A stretch of 52,282 nt of DNA from Candidatus Eisenbacteria bacterium (GTDB lineage Bacteria; Orphanbacterota; Orphanbacteria; Orphanbacterales; Orphanbacteraceae): the NCBI GenBank assembly GCA_016867715.1, contig VGIW01000015.1, positions 1 through 52,282 on the forward strand, given 5' to 3'. The notes under the pieces are model-generated. The model saw only the letters and a program-made list of their open reading frames with translations, made no database searches and was not told the DNA's origin. A program made the position numbers and the translations under genes. This document shows positions 1-9,199 of the stretch, piece after piece (position 1 is the stretch's first letter; each line of letters begins with the position of its first letter).

Positions 1-3000
1 ACGGGCCGAAGTTGTAGCTCGCGTAGGCCACGTCGTTCGCGGAGAGCTGCGCCCCGAACTTGATCTTGTTGCCGCCGACGATCGTGAAGTCGTACTTCGT
101 CGGGCTCGCCAGCGCGTCGAAGTGGGCTTGCGTGTGGTACGTGCAGACCACATCGGCCGCGCCGGTGTCGATCGCGACGTCGACGGAGTACGCGTAGTTC
201 GTCTCGTCGCCCTGGATGGCCCCGGCCAGCAAGGCGGTGGAGATGTACGGATAGAAGTTCTGGACCGTGAGGACCTCGTCGAGCACGCGGTTCGCGTACC
301 AGAAGTACACCGCCGCCTTCTCGGGATCCGCCGCGTTCTGCGAGTCGCTCAGCTTGGCCCGGATCCAGAGCTCGCTTCCCCGCGTCACCCAATCGAGAAC
401 CGTGTCGGTGTAGTGGATGTCCTCGGCCGCCGCCTTGGCGAGAGGACGAGCCGCCGTGTCGATCACGGCCTCGGTCGAGAGCCGGCCGAACTCGTACGGG
501 TTGAGATGCGGAGGCGTCGTGTTCAGCTCCTCGTCGGTCGCCCCGATCGAGAACTGATAGCGCCCGTCCGTGAGGCCGCTGATGTTCCAGGCGAACGTGT
601 ACGGGTAGACCGCGTCCGCCGGGACGTTCGCGCGCGTCCACGGGTTGTTGAAGATGTTGAGGTCCGGATCGGTGTAGTAGCAAGGATCCAGACGGAACCA
701 GACATACACCGAGTCGACCGTCGTGGTGTCCTCGGCGGTCACCATGAGATCGAGGGTCGTATCGTCCGCGCCGAGCTGGTCGCCGGCGTCGCCGTCCGCG
801 ACGGGGCCGAGCACGTCGATCGTGTCGCCGTTCGAGAAGGCGTAGATCACGTCCGTCTCCGGCGGCACGTTCTCTTGGATCGTGATCGACACGTAGTGCG
901 GGAACGGATCGAAGTTTCCGGTCTTGTCAAACGCGACGGCGTGGATCAGAACCTGCGTGTCGGTGTGGAACCACCCGAGCGCCGTCATCGCGTCGATGTC
1001 CATATAGACCGCATACGGCGCGAGGTGATCCTGCGCATTGAAGTCGTCCTCGTCCGCGACCCCGTCCCCGTCCGTGTCGGTGAGGTTCGTGGGGTCCTCC
1101 TCGATGAGCGGATGGATCCGCATGCCGAGCATCTCGGTGAGCGCCGGCGCGATCCCGTTCCGGAGGAGGATATCCGTCGAGGTGACCGTGAACGTCGTGT
1201 CGTCGGCGTAACGGTCGTGGACGATCGCATCCCCGAGCGAGAACCCGGTCGTATCGTCCAAGTTCACAAAGAAGTCGTTGTCGTCGTTGAGGTCGAGCAC
1301 GTCCCACGTCGCGCCGCCGTCGAGCGAGTACTCGAACTCGACGTACTTCAGGTCGGCGTCCGGGCTCTCCGCCCAGATCTTGATGAAGCCGTTGTCGCCC
1401 GCGACGATCAGGTTGTTCAGATTCGCCGCGCCCACGGTCTTCTCGCCGCCGTGACCGATCGCGATCGCGGCGATCGTCGCCGCCGGGGGCTCGGTGTCGA
1501 GCGAGATGACCTCGTACGGGATCGGCGAGCCGGCGGAGGTCGTGTCGGTATTGCCGAGCTCGTCGGTCGCCACCGCGCGAACGAGGTACTGGCTTCCGAG
1601 GCCGGCCACGTTCCAGTTCCCCATCCAGAGCTGGAGGCTGTCGGTCGGGCCGTTCTGGAGGAAGCCGCCCATGTTCTGGCGGAAGATCCAGTCCGGGTTG
1701 TTGAACGCGTCGCTCGAGTCGGCGTCCGCGTAGAACTCGATCGCGGCGAAGGCGGTGAGCGGGTCCCCGAGCGTCGGCGTTCCGATGATCACCACGTCGC
1801 CTACGTTGTAGACGCCGTTCATGTTCACGTCCCGCACGATCGGGTCACGCTCCGAGTAGCCGTCCCCGTCGTAGTCGACATACTTGATGTTCGTCGGGAA
1901 CGAACGGTAGAGGTTCGCGCCCCAAACGCCGTGCAGGCTGTCGAGCATCCGGAGCGTCCCGGCACCCTCCCGAAGGATGATGTCGCCTCCCGGATCCGCG
2001 GAGAGCGTGTCGTCGTTGTCGTCCCTCGTGATGTATACCCAGTAGCTCCCCGCGTCGTTCGGCGTGCCGTCCGCGTCCAGGTCGTACCAGTACTCGAAGT
2101 CGACTCGGTCGACCTCGATGTCGTGGATCCAGACCTTCGCGTAGAGGGCGAAGGTCGAGTCGTCGAGGCGGGTCGGTGGGTCGATGTACGCCCGGAGCCC
2201 GGTCTCGCGAACCTTCGCCGTGAAGATGAAGGTCGTGAGCTTGTTGTCGTTCCCCTCGACGTCGCGCGCCCACGCGCGGATCTCGTAATCACCCTCGGTG
2301 ATCAGGGTGTCCGCGGTGTTCCACGTCACGGCGACCGGCGGGTAGAGGTCGGCCAGCGTGTCGGTGCCGGAGATCGTTCCGGTGACCGAGCCCATGATCT
2401 CCCAATCGCCGTACGCGGTGGCGGTCTTCCCGTACGTCACCTTGCGGTACTCGAACCGCACGAACGGCACGTCGGTGAACGCCGTGAGGTCCCGGTCGTC
2501 GAGATCGCCTCCGGTGATCCGGAAGATCACGACCGAGTCCTTCGGCACCTCGCAACCGTTCGAGAGGTCGGCGTCGATGTTCCCGCCGAGCACCTCGCAC
2601 GACGAGATGTTCGTGATCGGGATCACGCCGTCGACCACGGTGAACATGAGGTCGTAGGTCGCGAGCGTGGTGTCGAGGATCTCCCAGTTGCCGAACGTGT
2701 CCTTCGAGCGGACGCGGAAGTAGACGTCCAGCGTGCTGTCCGGCGGGGAGTTCCCCATGATCGGCGCCGTATAGAGGTACGCGAACGGCGCGTTGTTGTC
2801 CGTGCCGGCGGTGACCCAGGTTGACGTAGCAAAGTTGTACGCCTCGAAGAGAACCTCGACGACGTCCGGGTTCGTGATCGCATGGACCCAGTAGGTCGCC
2901 GGCGTCGGCGGCACGTTCTGCGTCGAGTCGTACGAATCGAACACCTGGATGCCGGCGAGCGGCTTGACGTCGTAGGCTCCGAAGGCCGCCACGTCGATCG

Positions 3001-6000
3001 TCGCGTCCTCGGCGGTCAGGTTGAGGACGAACTTCTCGGACGTCGAGTTATCCGGATTGAAGTTTCCGGTCCGGTTCGCCGGGTTGTACCAGATACCGGT
3101 CGCCGACGGCGGCAGGTACCAGTGGCCGACCGCGACCGAGTCGTCGTTGTAGCCGATCTTCGGGCCGATCGACTGGCCGACCCAGTCGTACGCCACCGCG
3201 CGGATCTCGAACGTGTCCGCGTCGGTGATGCCGTAGAGGGTGGCCACAAGGCCCATGTTGATGTTGAAGCCGTTCTGGAAATACCAGTGGAACGCGCTGT
3301 CGGCGGCGGAGACGGTCTCGTCGCCGTACAGGCCGTTCGGGTTCTTGCCGAGCCCGTTCAGCGTGTCGCCGCTCAGGTCCCACCAGTTGGCCACGTCGAG
3401 GAGCCACGGCATGTAGTCCACGCCGGTGCCGGTCCGAGCGAGGCCGTCGACGTCGTTTTGGGAGATCGTCGAGCCGTCGATCATCCCGTCCTCGTCGTCG
3501 TCCCAGCGCATGTAGTGGGTGTAGAGGGTGTCGGCGTTGTTGTCGACCGTCCCGTCGTTGTTGTTGTCGACGCCGTCCGCGAGCGGAGTGCTCCTCGCCG
3601 CCTTGACCTCGACGTCCGCCGTGTCGGCGAGACCGTCGCCGTCATCGTCGTACCCATCGATCCCCGGGAACCCGCCGTCGCCGGCGTTGTCCCCCCTCGG
3701 GTCGAGAGCCATCTCGGTCCACGACCCGCCGTTCTTCTTGATCTGAACGACGAGGTAGTCGACCAGCGAGTCGGACGGGGTCTCGAACGTCAGGTCGATC
3801 CAGTTCCCGATCTTGAAGATCTGGAGACCTGGCTCCTGCATGTTCGTCTCTTCGTCGACGTCCCACCGGCTGTCCTGCTGCTCGACGCGCGAGATGTAGC
3901 AGACCTCGGGCGCGACCTGATCGAGATCGATCAGCATCGTGTCGAGCGCGAGGTTCTGGTGCGAGTCCATGAGGTTCACGATGACCGGAAGGTCCTTGAT
4001 CACCGCGAAGCCGGTCTCGGTCTTCGGGAGGCCCGACTCGTCGGTCACCGAGGTGGACGCGCGGATCGTGTCGAGGACCGCCCAGAAGAGACGCTCCTCC
4101 GGATCGTTGTAGTCGAGGTTCCCGTCGCCGATGTTGTAGAGCTTGTTGCCGCCGTGGTTCGTGTAGGCGGTGTCGGCGATGTTCCAGAACTCCTCGCCGA
4201 GATCCCAGACGCCGTTTCCGTTCTCGTCGATGAACGGCTCCGGCCAGTTCTTCTGGTTCGCGAAGGGCTGGTACGTGTCGCCGCCGGCGGCCGTCGTGTC
4301 CCAGTCATCGTCGTTGTCGGTCTGGTCGGCGAGCCAGTTCTTAAACGCGATCGAGTCGTTGCCGGTGTAGGTGTCGACCTTCGAGAAGTCGGCCCACATC
4401 CGGCCGCGGGAAGCCGCGAGGTTCAGATAAGTAAGCAATGGGTCGAGCGCGAGCGGGTTCACCGTCATCGTGTCGCCCGCTCCGGAGAAGTCGAGCCTCA
4501 CGACGATCGAGTCGCCGTTCGCGTAGATGCGGAGCGGGTTGTACGGATCGACCATGTTCCCGATGCGCGCCGAGAAGATGTCGTTGAGGTGCGCGAAGGG
4601 ATCGCTCGCGTTCCCCCACTGGTCGTAGGCGACGAGCCAGACGAAGTTGTCGTCGTCTCCGTTGTCGTGGCCCATGTTGACCGGGCCCCACGCGCCGCCG
4701 CCGTTCGCGTTCGCGACGGCCAGCGTCTCGGTGAGGGCCGCGTCCCCGTAGACGACCACCTTCGCGTTCGCCTCGACAGAGCCGGAGTCGGCGTAGATCG
4801 AGTCGTTCAGCGTGCCGGCCGCGTTCCAACGGCCGATCACGTGGATCACGTTGTCGTCCTGATCGAACTTCGGATCGCCGGCCAGGATCCAGTCGCGGAT
4901 GTCGTCGATGTGTCCGGCCACGAACGTCTGCTGCAGGGCGATCGCCTGCTGCGTTCCGGCGAAGTTGATCACGCCGTAGTTGCCGTTGTAGTCCACGCCC
5001 ACGATCCCGACGTGGATGATGTCGCCGTCCTCGATCACGTCCCGGTTCGAGACCACGCTGTCCGGGGTGATGTTGAGGTAAGCGATGATCGGGTTGTCCC
5101 GGTTCGGGGTCGGGTTGAAGACCGGGATCCCGCGGTTCCAGTTGGCGGTCACGAACGTGTCGGTGACCGCGGCCCCGATCCGGGTGAAGAGCTTGTAGTA
5201 CTTCACGCGATCCGTGCCGGCCGACTCGCGCCACGCGATGCGCGCGATCGAGGAGTCGTTCGGCCAGGAGAACTCGCGGACGAGATCGGTGCGGACCTGA
5301 ATGATGTCCGACATCGTCGGCGGGTTGTTGTAGCGGACCGGATGACGGACGCTGGAGGTCGCGACCTCGCCGGAGGCCGAGCCCTCGATCGGGGTCGCCG
5401 CGCCGGTGTTGATCGCGATCGTCGCGCCTTCGGACCAGGAGTTGTCGTTGATTCGGCGGGCGAAGCGCCGGCCGGTCCCCACCCAGTTCGAGGCGCCGTT
5501 CGGCGTGAACCCGCGGATGAGGAACGCTCCGTCCTGAACGGTCGAGCCGGTCACCTGCTGGCTGAAGTGAACGATGACCGAGTCCTGTCCGCCCGTCAGG
5601 TTGTCCTTATAGAGAGCGGCCAGAATGATGGGCCCGAGAGAGACCGTATTGGCCTGCGTGTCGGTGTTCGGGTCCCACATGTCGTTCTGCATCACGTCCG
5701 TCGCGGAGTGCCGGATGTTGTCGCCCGCGGCCGCTCCGGTCGCCGGGTTCGTGAAGCGGACGACCCACGGCGTCCACGGCTGCTCGACCGGCTCCGAGAG
5801 ATCCGGGTTCGCGCCGGTGAGGTCGAGCGTTCCGGTCCCGCCGATCGTGAAGTCGGTCCGGTCGATCGTCGTGACGTCGTTCAGGTTGATCGTGTCCGCG
5901 CGCACCGGCATGTTGTAGACGATGTAGAGGGTGTCGTCCCCGAGGCCCGGCGTGCTCAGCGAGTCGTACGCCGCATCGAGGATGTACGCCCCCTCGGCGC

Positions 6001-6709
6001 TCGTGATCCGGTGCAAGACCCGCGAGGTCGCGGTGTCCCCCGCTGCGTTCTCCACGTCGTTCCCCGCCCGGAAGGCGATCGTCGTGATGTAGGGGAGGAG
6101 CTGGACCGCGCTGTCCGGCGCCGTGGCGAAGCGGAAGTTCGCGAGTATGTAGGTCGTCGGACCGCCGACCACGTTCAGCGCGGTGTCCGAGAGGGCCATG
6201 CTGAACGCGAAGTCGGTCGAGTCGACGTTGCTCGCCGCCTCGGAGAGGATCACGACCAGAACGTCGTTCGTCGGATCGTCGTCCAGGTTGGTCGTGAGCA
6301 CCGCCGAACGGATGATCGGCCCCTTGTTGATCGGGATCGGGGTCGCCTCGTTCGAGAGGAGCTGATCCGGAGAGGACGCGATCGCCTCGATCCAGCTAAT
6401 GAAGACGCTGTCCGTGCTGTCCGGCACGTTGCTGACGAAGCTAGTCCATTCGATCATGTCTCCGGAGAAGGCGCCGCCTGCCGCGGCAATCGTCGTGTCG
6501 GTGAAATCGATGTCCGTCACCTGCACCGAGCCGAAGACGGTCGATTCGTTGAAGACCGTGTACAGGCTGCTCGTCCCGTCCCACGCCGCGTCGATGATCG
6601 CGGGGCCACCCGGCCGCGGAAGAGCGTCCGCGCCGCTCGCGAAAAGGGACACCGCGAGCAACGCTCCGACCAACGAATTCAGGATCAGACGTCCCAAGCG
6701 ATCAGACAT
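1..6709 (-). CDS. Giant exported multi-domain Ig-like protein (3' end beyond window)
   Basis: The minus strand is open from an ATG at 6709 to the window edge, giving more than 2,230 residues without a stop. A GGAGGGCGAGAAG ribosome site precedes the ATG. Residues 1-30 form a signal peptide (short basic start, hydrophobic LVGALLAVSLFA core). The rest is Asp-, Thr- and Asn-rich with repeated modules ending in a strand motif of the type YxIRAxAxDxxGN, near residues 1175, 1480, 1715 and 1925; this is typical of bacterial Ig-like or fibronectin-like surface proteins. Acidic DxDDDGxxD stretches near residues 1015-1050, and a dockerin-like stretch (DVNMNGVYNVGD) near residue 1625, could bind calcium. 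No catalytic motif was recognised. It is probably a cell-surface or secreted structural or adhesive protein; its C-terminal sorting signal lies outside the window. Function is unknown. Confidence 0.85.
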   Translation of the reverse strand, partial: MSDRLGRLILNSLVGALLAVSLFASGADALPRPGGPAIIDAAWDGTSSLYTVFNESTVFGSVQVTDIDFTDTTIAAAGGAFSGDMIEWTSFVSNVPDSTDSVFISWIEAIASSPDQLLSNEATPIPINKGPIIRSAVLTTNLDDDPTNDVLVVILSEAASNVDSTDFAFSMALSDTALNVVGGPTTYILANFRFATAPDSAVQLLPYITTIAFRAGNDVENAAGDTATSRVLHRITSAEGAYILDAAYDSLSTPGLGDDTLYIVYNMPVRADTINLNDVTTIDRTDFTIGGTGTLDLTGANPDLSEPVEQPWTPWVVRFTNPATGAAAGDNIRHSATDVMQNDMWDPNTDTQANTVSLGPIILAALYKDNLTGGQDSVIVHFSQQVTGSTVQDGAFLIRGFTPNGASNWVGTGRRFARRINDNSWSEGATIAINTGAATPIEGSASGEVATSSVRHPVRYNNPPTMSDIIQVRTDLVREFSWPNDSSIARIAWRESAGTDRVKYYKLFTRIGAAVTDTFVTANWNRGIPVFNPTPNRDNPIIAYLNITPDSVVSNRDVIEDGDIIHVGIVGVDYNGNYGVINFAGTQQAIALQQTFVAGHIDDIRDWILAGDPKFDQDDNVIHVIGRWNAAGTLNDSIYADSGSVEANAKVVVYGDAALTETLAVANANGGGAWGPVNMGHDNGDDDNFVWLVAYDQWGNASDPFAHLNDIFSARIGNMVDPYNPLRIYANGDSIVVRLDFSGAGDTMTVNPLALDPLLTYLNLAASRGRMWADFSKVDTYTGNDSIAFKNWLADQTDNDDDWDTTAAGGDTYQPFANQKNWPEPFIDENGNGVWDLGEEFWNIADTAYTNHGGNKLYNIGDGNLDYNDPEERLFWAVLDTIRASTSVTDESGLPKTETGFAVIKDLPVIVNLMDSHQNLALDTMLIDLDQVAPEVCYISRVEQQDSRWDVDEETNMQEPGLQIFKIGNWIDLTFETPSDSLVDYLVVQIKKNGGSWTEMALDPRGDNAGDGGFPGIDGYDDDGDGLADTADVEVKAARSTPLADGVDNNNDGTVDNNADTLYTHYMRWDDDEDGMIDGSTISQNDVDGLARTGTGVDYMPWLLDVANWWDLSGDTLNGLGKNPNGLYGDETVSAADSAFHWYFQNGFNINMGLVATLYGITDADTFEIRAVAYDWVGQSIGPKIGYNDDSVAVGHWYLPPSATGIWYNPANRTGNFNPDNSTSEKFVLNLTAEDATIDVAAFGAYDVKPLAGIQVFDSYDSTQNVPPTPATYWVHAITNPDVVEVLFEAYNFATSTWVTAGTDNNAPFAYLYTAPIMGNSPPDSTLDVYFRVRSKDTFGNWEILDTTLATYDLMFTVVDGVIPITNISSCEVLGGNIDADLSNGCEVPKDSVVIFRITGGDLDDRDLTAFTDVPFVRFEYRKVTYGKTATAYGDWEIMGSVTGTISGTDTLADLYPPVAVTWNTADTLITEGDYEIRAWARDVEGNDNKLTTFIFTAKVRETGLRAYIDPPTRLDDSTFALYAKVWIHDIEVDRVDFEYWYDLDADGTPNDAGSYWVYITRDDNDDTLSADPGGDIILREGAGTLRMLDSLHGVWGANLYRSFPTNIKYVDYDGDGYSERDPIVRDVNMNGVYNVGDVVIIGTPTLGDPLTAFAAIEFYADADSSDAFNNPDWIFRQNMGGFLQNGPTDSLQLWMGNWNVAGLGSQYLVRAVATDELGNTDTTSAGSPIPYEVISLDTEPPAATIAAIAIGHGGEKTVGAANLNNLIVAGDNGFIKIWAESPDADLKYVEFEYSLDGGATWDVLDLNDDNDFFVNLDDTTGFSLGDAIVHDRYADDTTFTVTSTDILLRNGIAPALTEMLGMRIHPLIEEDPTNLTDTDGDGVADEDDFNAQDHLAPYAVYMDIDAMTALGWFHTDTQVLIHAVAFDKTGNFDPFPHYVSITIQENVPPETDVIYAFSNGDTIDVLGPVADGDAGDQLGADDTTLDLMVTAEDTTTVDSVYVWFRLDPCYYTDPDLNIFNNPWTRANVPADAVYPYTFAWNISGLTDGRYQFSIGATDEELNTTPPHLNPYEFGRLSTEAVIDTAARPLAKAAAEDIHYTDTVLDWVTRGSELWIRAKLSDSQNAADPEKAAVYFWYANRVLDEVLTVQNFYPYISTALLAGAIQGDETNYAYSVDVAIDTGAADVVCTYHTQAHFDALASPTKYDFTIVGGNKIKFGAQLSANDVAYASYNFGP

Positions 6710-7285
6710 CTTCTCGCCCTCCTTTGAACGGGCTACCGGCCCGCCGCGAGGTTTCAATTTCCGACAGGAAAGCGGGATAACGCTTGTTCTCGAGCCGTTC
6801 TCCACCTTGTTCCTCCTGCATCCAACGTTTCCGCAAAACCAAGCTCTCCAAGCCTGTTCGCCATGCGCAGAAAAAGGTATGGTCTCTCGGACTTCCCTTT
6901 CGGCTCGCCCGAAAGATCAGGCATACTTTATCTGCGAACTAGTCTCCAACTCAATGAGATTTCTACTCTTCTTCTCCCTCGGAATGTCCCCATTCCAGAA
7001 AATCGGAGACACTTTCACACGCCCCGAAAGGCTTGTCAACAAAAAAGTCCTTTCGCGGCCTTTCCGTAGTTTCGGCCCTTTCGCGGAATCTCTTAGGGCT
7101 TTTCTCTCGGTTGCCGTTCGCCCGGCGGAGAGGGTTTCGGAGCCGCGAGGTGAGAGAGATGGGGCCCGCTCGCTCATCGCGCGGCTCGAACCCGATGTGT
7201 CGATGTCGAATGAACGCACGTTCCGTCCCTTCCGCGCGTCATCGCCGGAAAAACGCGGCGAAGCTATCAGGAGCGCCGAGCCGTG
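6710..7285. other. Intergenic region upstream of the giant protein gene
   Basis: There is no convincing coding sequence. The segment is less GC-rich than the rest of the window. On the minus strand a weak sigma-70-like pair (TTGAGT at 6949-6954, GATAAA at 6927-6932, spacer 16) could drive the giant gene, leaving a long leader of about 210 nt. A TTGACA box also occurs at 7034-7039 but has no good -10 box at the right distance. Short CTTTCGCGG repeats occur around 7050-7095. No rho-independent terminator for the gene ending at 7286 was identified with certainty. Confidence 0.4.
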
Positions 7286-8617
7286 TCAAGGGTTTTTGCC
7301 GGCCTCCGGAGAAGTTTCAGGTTGCGGCGATTCCGGCGCGGGATCGAAGTCCGGACATCCGTCTTCGTCGCGATCGCCGTCCATGTCCTCCGCCTCGTCG
7401 GGGCAGAAGTCCTCCGCGTCGGGGATGCCATCCTCGTCGTTGTCGACATCGGGGACGCCGTCCTCATCCTCGAATCCGTCGCGATCTTCCGCGTCGAGCG
7501 GCGCCTTGTCCCATGCGTCGGGGATGCCGTCGCGATCGTTGTCCCTGTCGGGACAACCATCGTCATCCTCGAACCCGTCGTAGTCCTCCGGCTCATCGGG
7601 ACACCGATCGAGACCATCCGGGACGCCGTCGTCGTCCTCGTCCGTTCCTCCCAGAATCCCGATCCAATGAACGCCGAGCGAGACGCGCCAATCGGGGAAA
7701 AGAAGCTCCGGAGGCGCCCAAGCGGTCGTGCTCGGATCATCGCGGGAGAGAGAGAACCCCGCCTGCCCCGACAGATGGAGCCCGCGCCGCAGGCGGACCC
7801 GAATGCCCGGAGCGAGCTCGAGAACGTTCTCGCGCGCCGAGACGACGCCGGACCTCGGGAGCCGGTCCGCCAGGACCTCGGCGAAGAGATCGACTCTCCG
7901 GGAGTGGATCTCGAGCGCGCCCCGCAGGATCAGGGCATCGTTTTGCGTATCGTCCTCGCCGGGGCCCAGTTGAGGGTAGAAGAGCGGATAGAGGAGAGCC
8001 CCCTCGGTCTCGTTTCGGTTAACTCTGTATCCCGTCTGAAGATGGACTCGGAAGCCGTTCCCTCGGTACGCGAGCCCGAGGAGGATTCCGCCGTCCGTTG
8101 CGTCGGCGGAGAAGCCCTTGTCCGGGTTTCCGGTCGGGACGTTCGCGAAGGCCTCCGCCGACGCGCGGAGGCGGCGCGCGATGGCGGGGAGCGCGAAGCG
8201 GACGCCGAGGCGGCTGTCCCCCATGTCCCCGTAGGATGTCGCCGGGGTCGCCGCTCCTCCCTCCGCCCCCGCCGGCTCGAAACGGGTGCCTCGCGCATCG
8301 AAGGCGAACGAGAGATCGACCCGCCCCCCGATCAGAGCGTAGGCGAGGAAGAGCCTCGCGTGCGCGCTCTCCGCCCGATCGGACCGCGCGGACCCCTCGA
8401 CCGGGAGGGAGATCCGGTGATAGCCGGTGCCGAAATGCACGTAGTAGGCGCGCCGGGGGAGCACGGAGGCGTCCCGGACCTCGCCAAGCCAGAGCCCGCG
8501 GGGGCGAGAAAGCTCGTCGGAAGCCGCGCGCGGTGGAGCTCCAGAGGAGCTTCCCGCGAGCAAGAGAACGAGAAGCGCGGCTCCTCCGGCGGGTCGGAAG
8601 AAACGAAAAGGCTTCAC
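7286..8617 (-). CDS. Exported beta-barrel-like protein with C-terminal thrombospondin type 3 repeats
   Basis: 443 residues. The GTG start at 8617 overlaps the stop of the upstream DUF1844 gene (GTGA), so translation is probably coupled. Residues 1-26 are a signal peptide. Residues 40-320 alternate polar and hydrophobic residues and read like an outer-membrane beta-barrel. Residues 325-425 are a run of calcium-binding type-3 repeats of the form DxDxDGxxDxxD/CPD (for example DEDDDGVPDGLDRCPDEPED). In many proteins this architecture continues into an OmpA peptidoglycan-binding domain; here the protein ends about 15 residues after the repeats with a Pro/Glu-rich tail. The downstream frames were checked and show no OmpA motif, so this looks like the natural end, not a frameshift. 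Likely located in the outer membrane; precise role unknown. Confidence 0.8.
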   Translation of the reverse strand: MKPFRFFRPAGGAALLVLLLAGSSSGAPPRAASDELSRPRGLWLGEVRDASVLPRRAYYVHFGTGYHRISLPVEGSARSDRAESAHARLFLAYALIGGRVDLSFAFDARGTRFEPAGAEGGAATPATSYGDMGDSRLGVRFALPAIARRLRASAEAFANVPTGNPDKGFSADATDGGILLGLAYRGNGFRVHLQTGYRVNRNETEGALLYPLFYPQLGPGEDDTQNDALILRGALEIHSRRVDLFAEVLADRLPRSGVVSARENVLELAPGIRVRLRRGLHLSGQAGFSLSRDDPSTTAWAPPELLFPDWRVSLGVHWIGILGGTDEDDDGVPDGLDRCPDEPEDYDGFEDDDGCPDRDNDRDGIPDAWDKAPLDAEDRDGFEDEDGVPDVDNDEDGIPDAEDFCPDEAEDMDGDRDEDGCPDFDPAPESPQPETSPEAGKNP

Positions 8618-8967
8618 GATCCTCCGCCGTTCCCCGGCCGGTCCTTCGCGGAATCGCCGGCGGGGGCGTCTTCGGACTTCTCCGGCGCCCGTTTCGCCGC
8701 TTCCTCCCGCTCGTCCACGTAGTTCAGGCGGAGGTTCGCGAGGATGTGCTCCAGATGATCCGCTTCCGCGCGGATGAGGTTTCCCTTGGTCTTCGCCTGG
8801 AGCGTCGCGAGGAAATCGATGTAGATGCGCGCCTTGTCGAGATCGCGCTCCACGGCGCCGGTCGTCGGGTCGGCGATCTTGCCGAGAAAGGCCATCGCGG
8901 CGTGGTAGAAGGAGTCGACCAGCGCGAAGAAACGGATCGTGTGGATATCCGGCTTCTCTTCCGCCAC
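8614..8967 (-). CDS. DUF1844 family protein
   Basis: About 117 residues from the GTG at 8967. The frame stays open up to 9060, but the promoter at 9029-9057 places transcription start downstream of the upper starts, and a purine-rich GGGAGAGGGGGAAGG precedes the GTG, so the inner start is preferred. The core matches the DUF1844 family: FFALVDSFYHAAMAFLGKIADPTTG, then DLDKARIYIDFLATLQAKTKGNL and a C-terminal helix (LEHILANLRLNYVDE). Members are small, helical, of unknown function and often found near envelope or metabolic genes. The acidic, Lys/Ala-rich C-terminus is low complexity. The stop overlaps the start of the barrel gene by four bases. Family assignment is confident, function is not. 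Confidence 0.8.
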   Translation of the reverse strand: MAEEKPDIHTIRFFALVDSFYHAAMAFLGKIADPTTGAVERDLDKARIYIDFLATLQAKTKGNLIRAEADHLEHILANLRLNYVDEREEAAKRAPEKSEDAPAGDSAKDRPGNGGGS

Positions 8968-9028
8968 CGCCTTCCCCCTCTCCCTTCTCTCTTTCTCTCT
9001 TTTCTCTTTTCTTCTCCGAAGGCCCTGT

Positions 9029-9057
9029 AGGTTAGCATCGCCGTCCTGCGGTGTCAA
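9029..9057 (-). promoter_or_regulatory. Sigma-70-type promoter for DUF1844/TSP3 genes
   Basis: On the minus strand TTGACA (9052-9057) is followed by a 17-base spacer and TAACCT (9029-9034). Predicted transcription start is near 9022, giving a leader of about 55 nt to the GTG at 8967. Confidence 0.65.
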
Positions 9058-9142
9058 CACGCGACCCGGGGCCGTCGATCGCGCGCCGAAGAACGGCTCA
9101 TGCTATCTATGCACCTCAACAAAAGCCCATGAAGACTGAAGC

Positions 9143-9175
9143 AAAAAGAAAGCCGGCGACCGCGCGGCCGCCGGC
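9143..9175 (-). terminator. Rho-independent terminator after the beta-helix gene
   Basis: On the minus strand a GC-rich hairpin with GCCGGCG/CGCCGGC arms (9152-9175) is followed by TTTCTTTTT (9143-9151), 25 bases after the stop codon at 9200. Confidence 0.75.
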
Positions 9176-9199
9176 AGCGTTCGAATGCGAGAGCCGAAC

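Noticed and set aside
122-6727. Long plus-strand open frames (about 900 and 1,280 codons) across the left end
   Set aside because: They are antisense to the giant exported protein. Composition is dominated by Arg, Val, Asp and Glu with no motif or ribosome site, as expected for the complementary frame of a GC-rich gene.
6710-7285. A frameshifted OmpA domain downstream of the type-3 repeats
   Set aside because: Minus-strand frames in this gap lack the NxxLSxxRA-type OmpA signature and contain stops.
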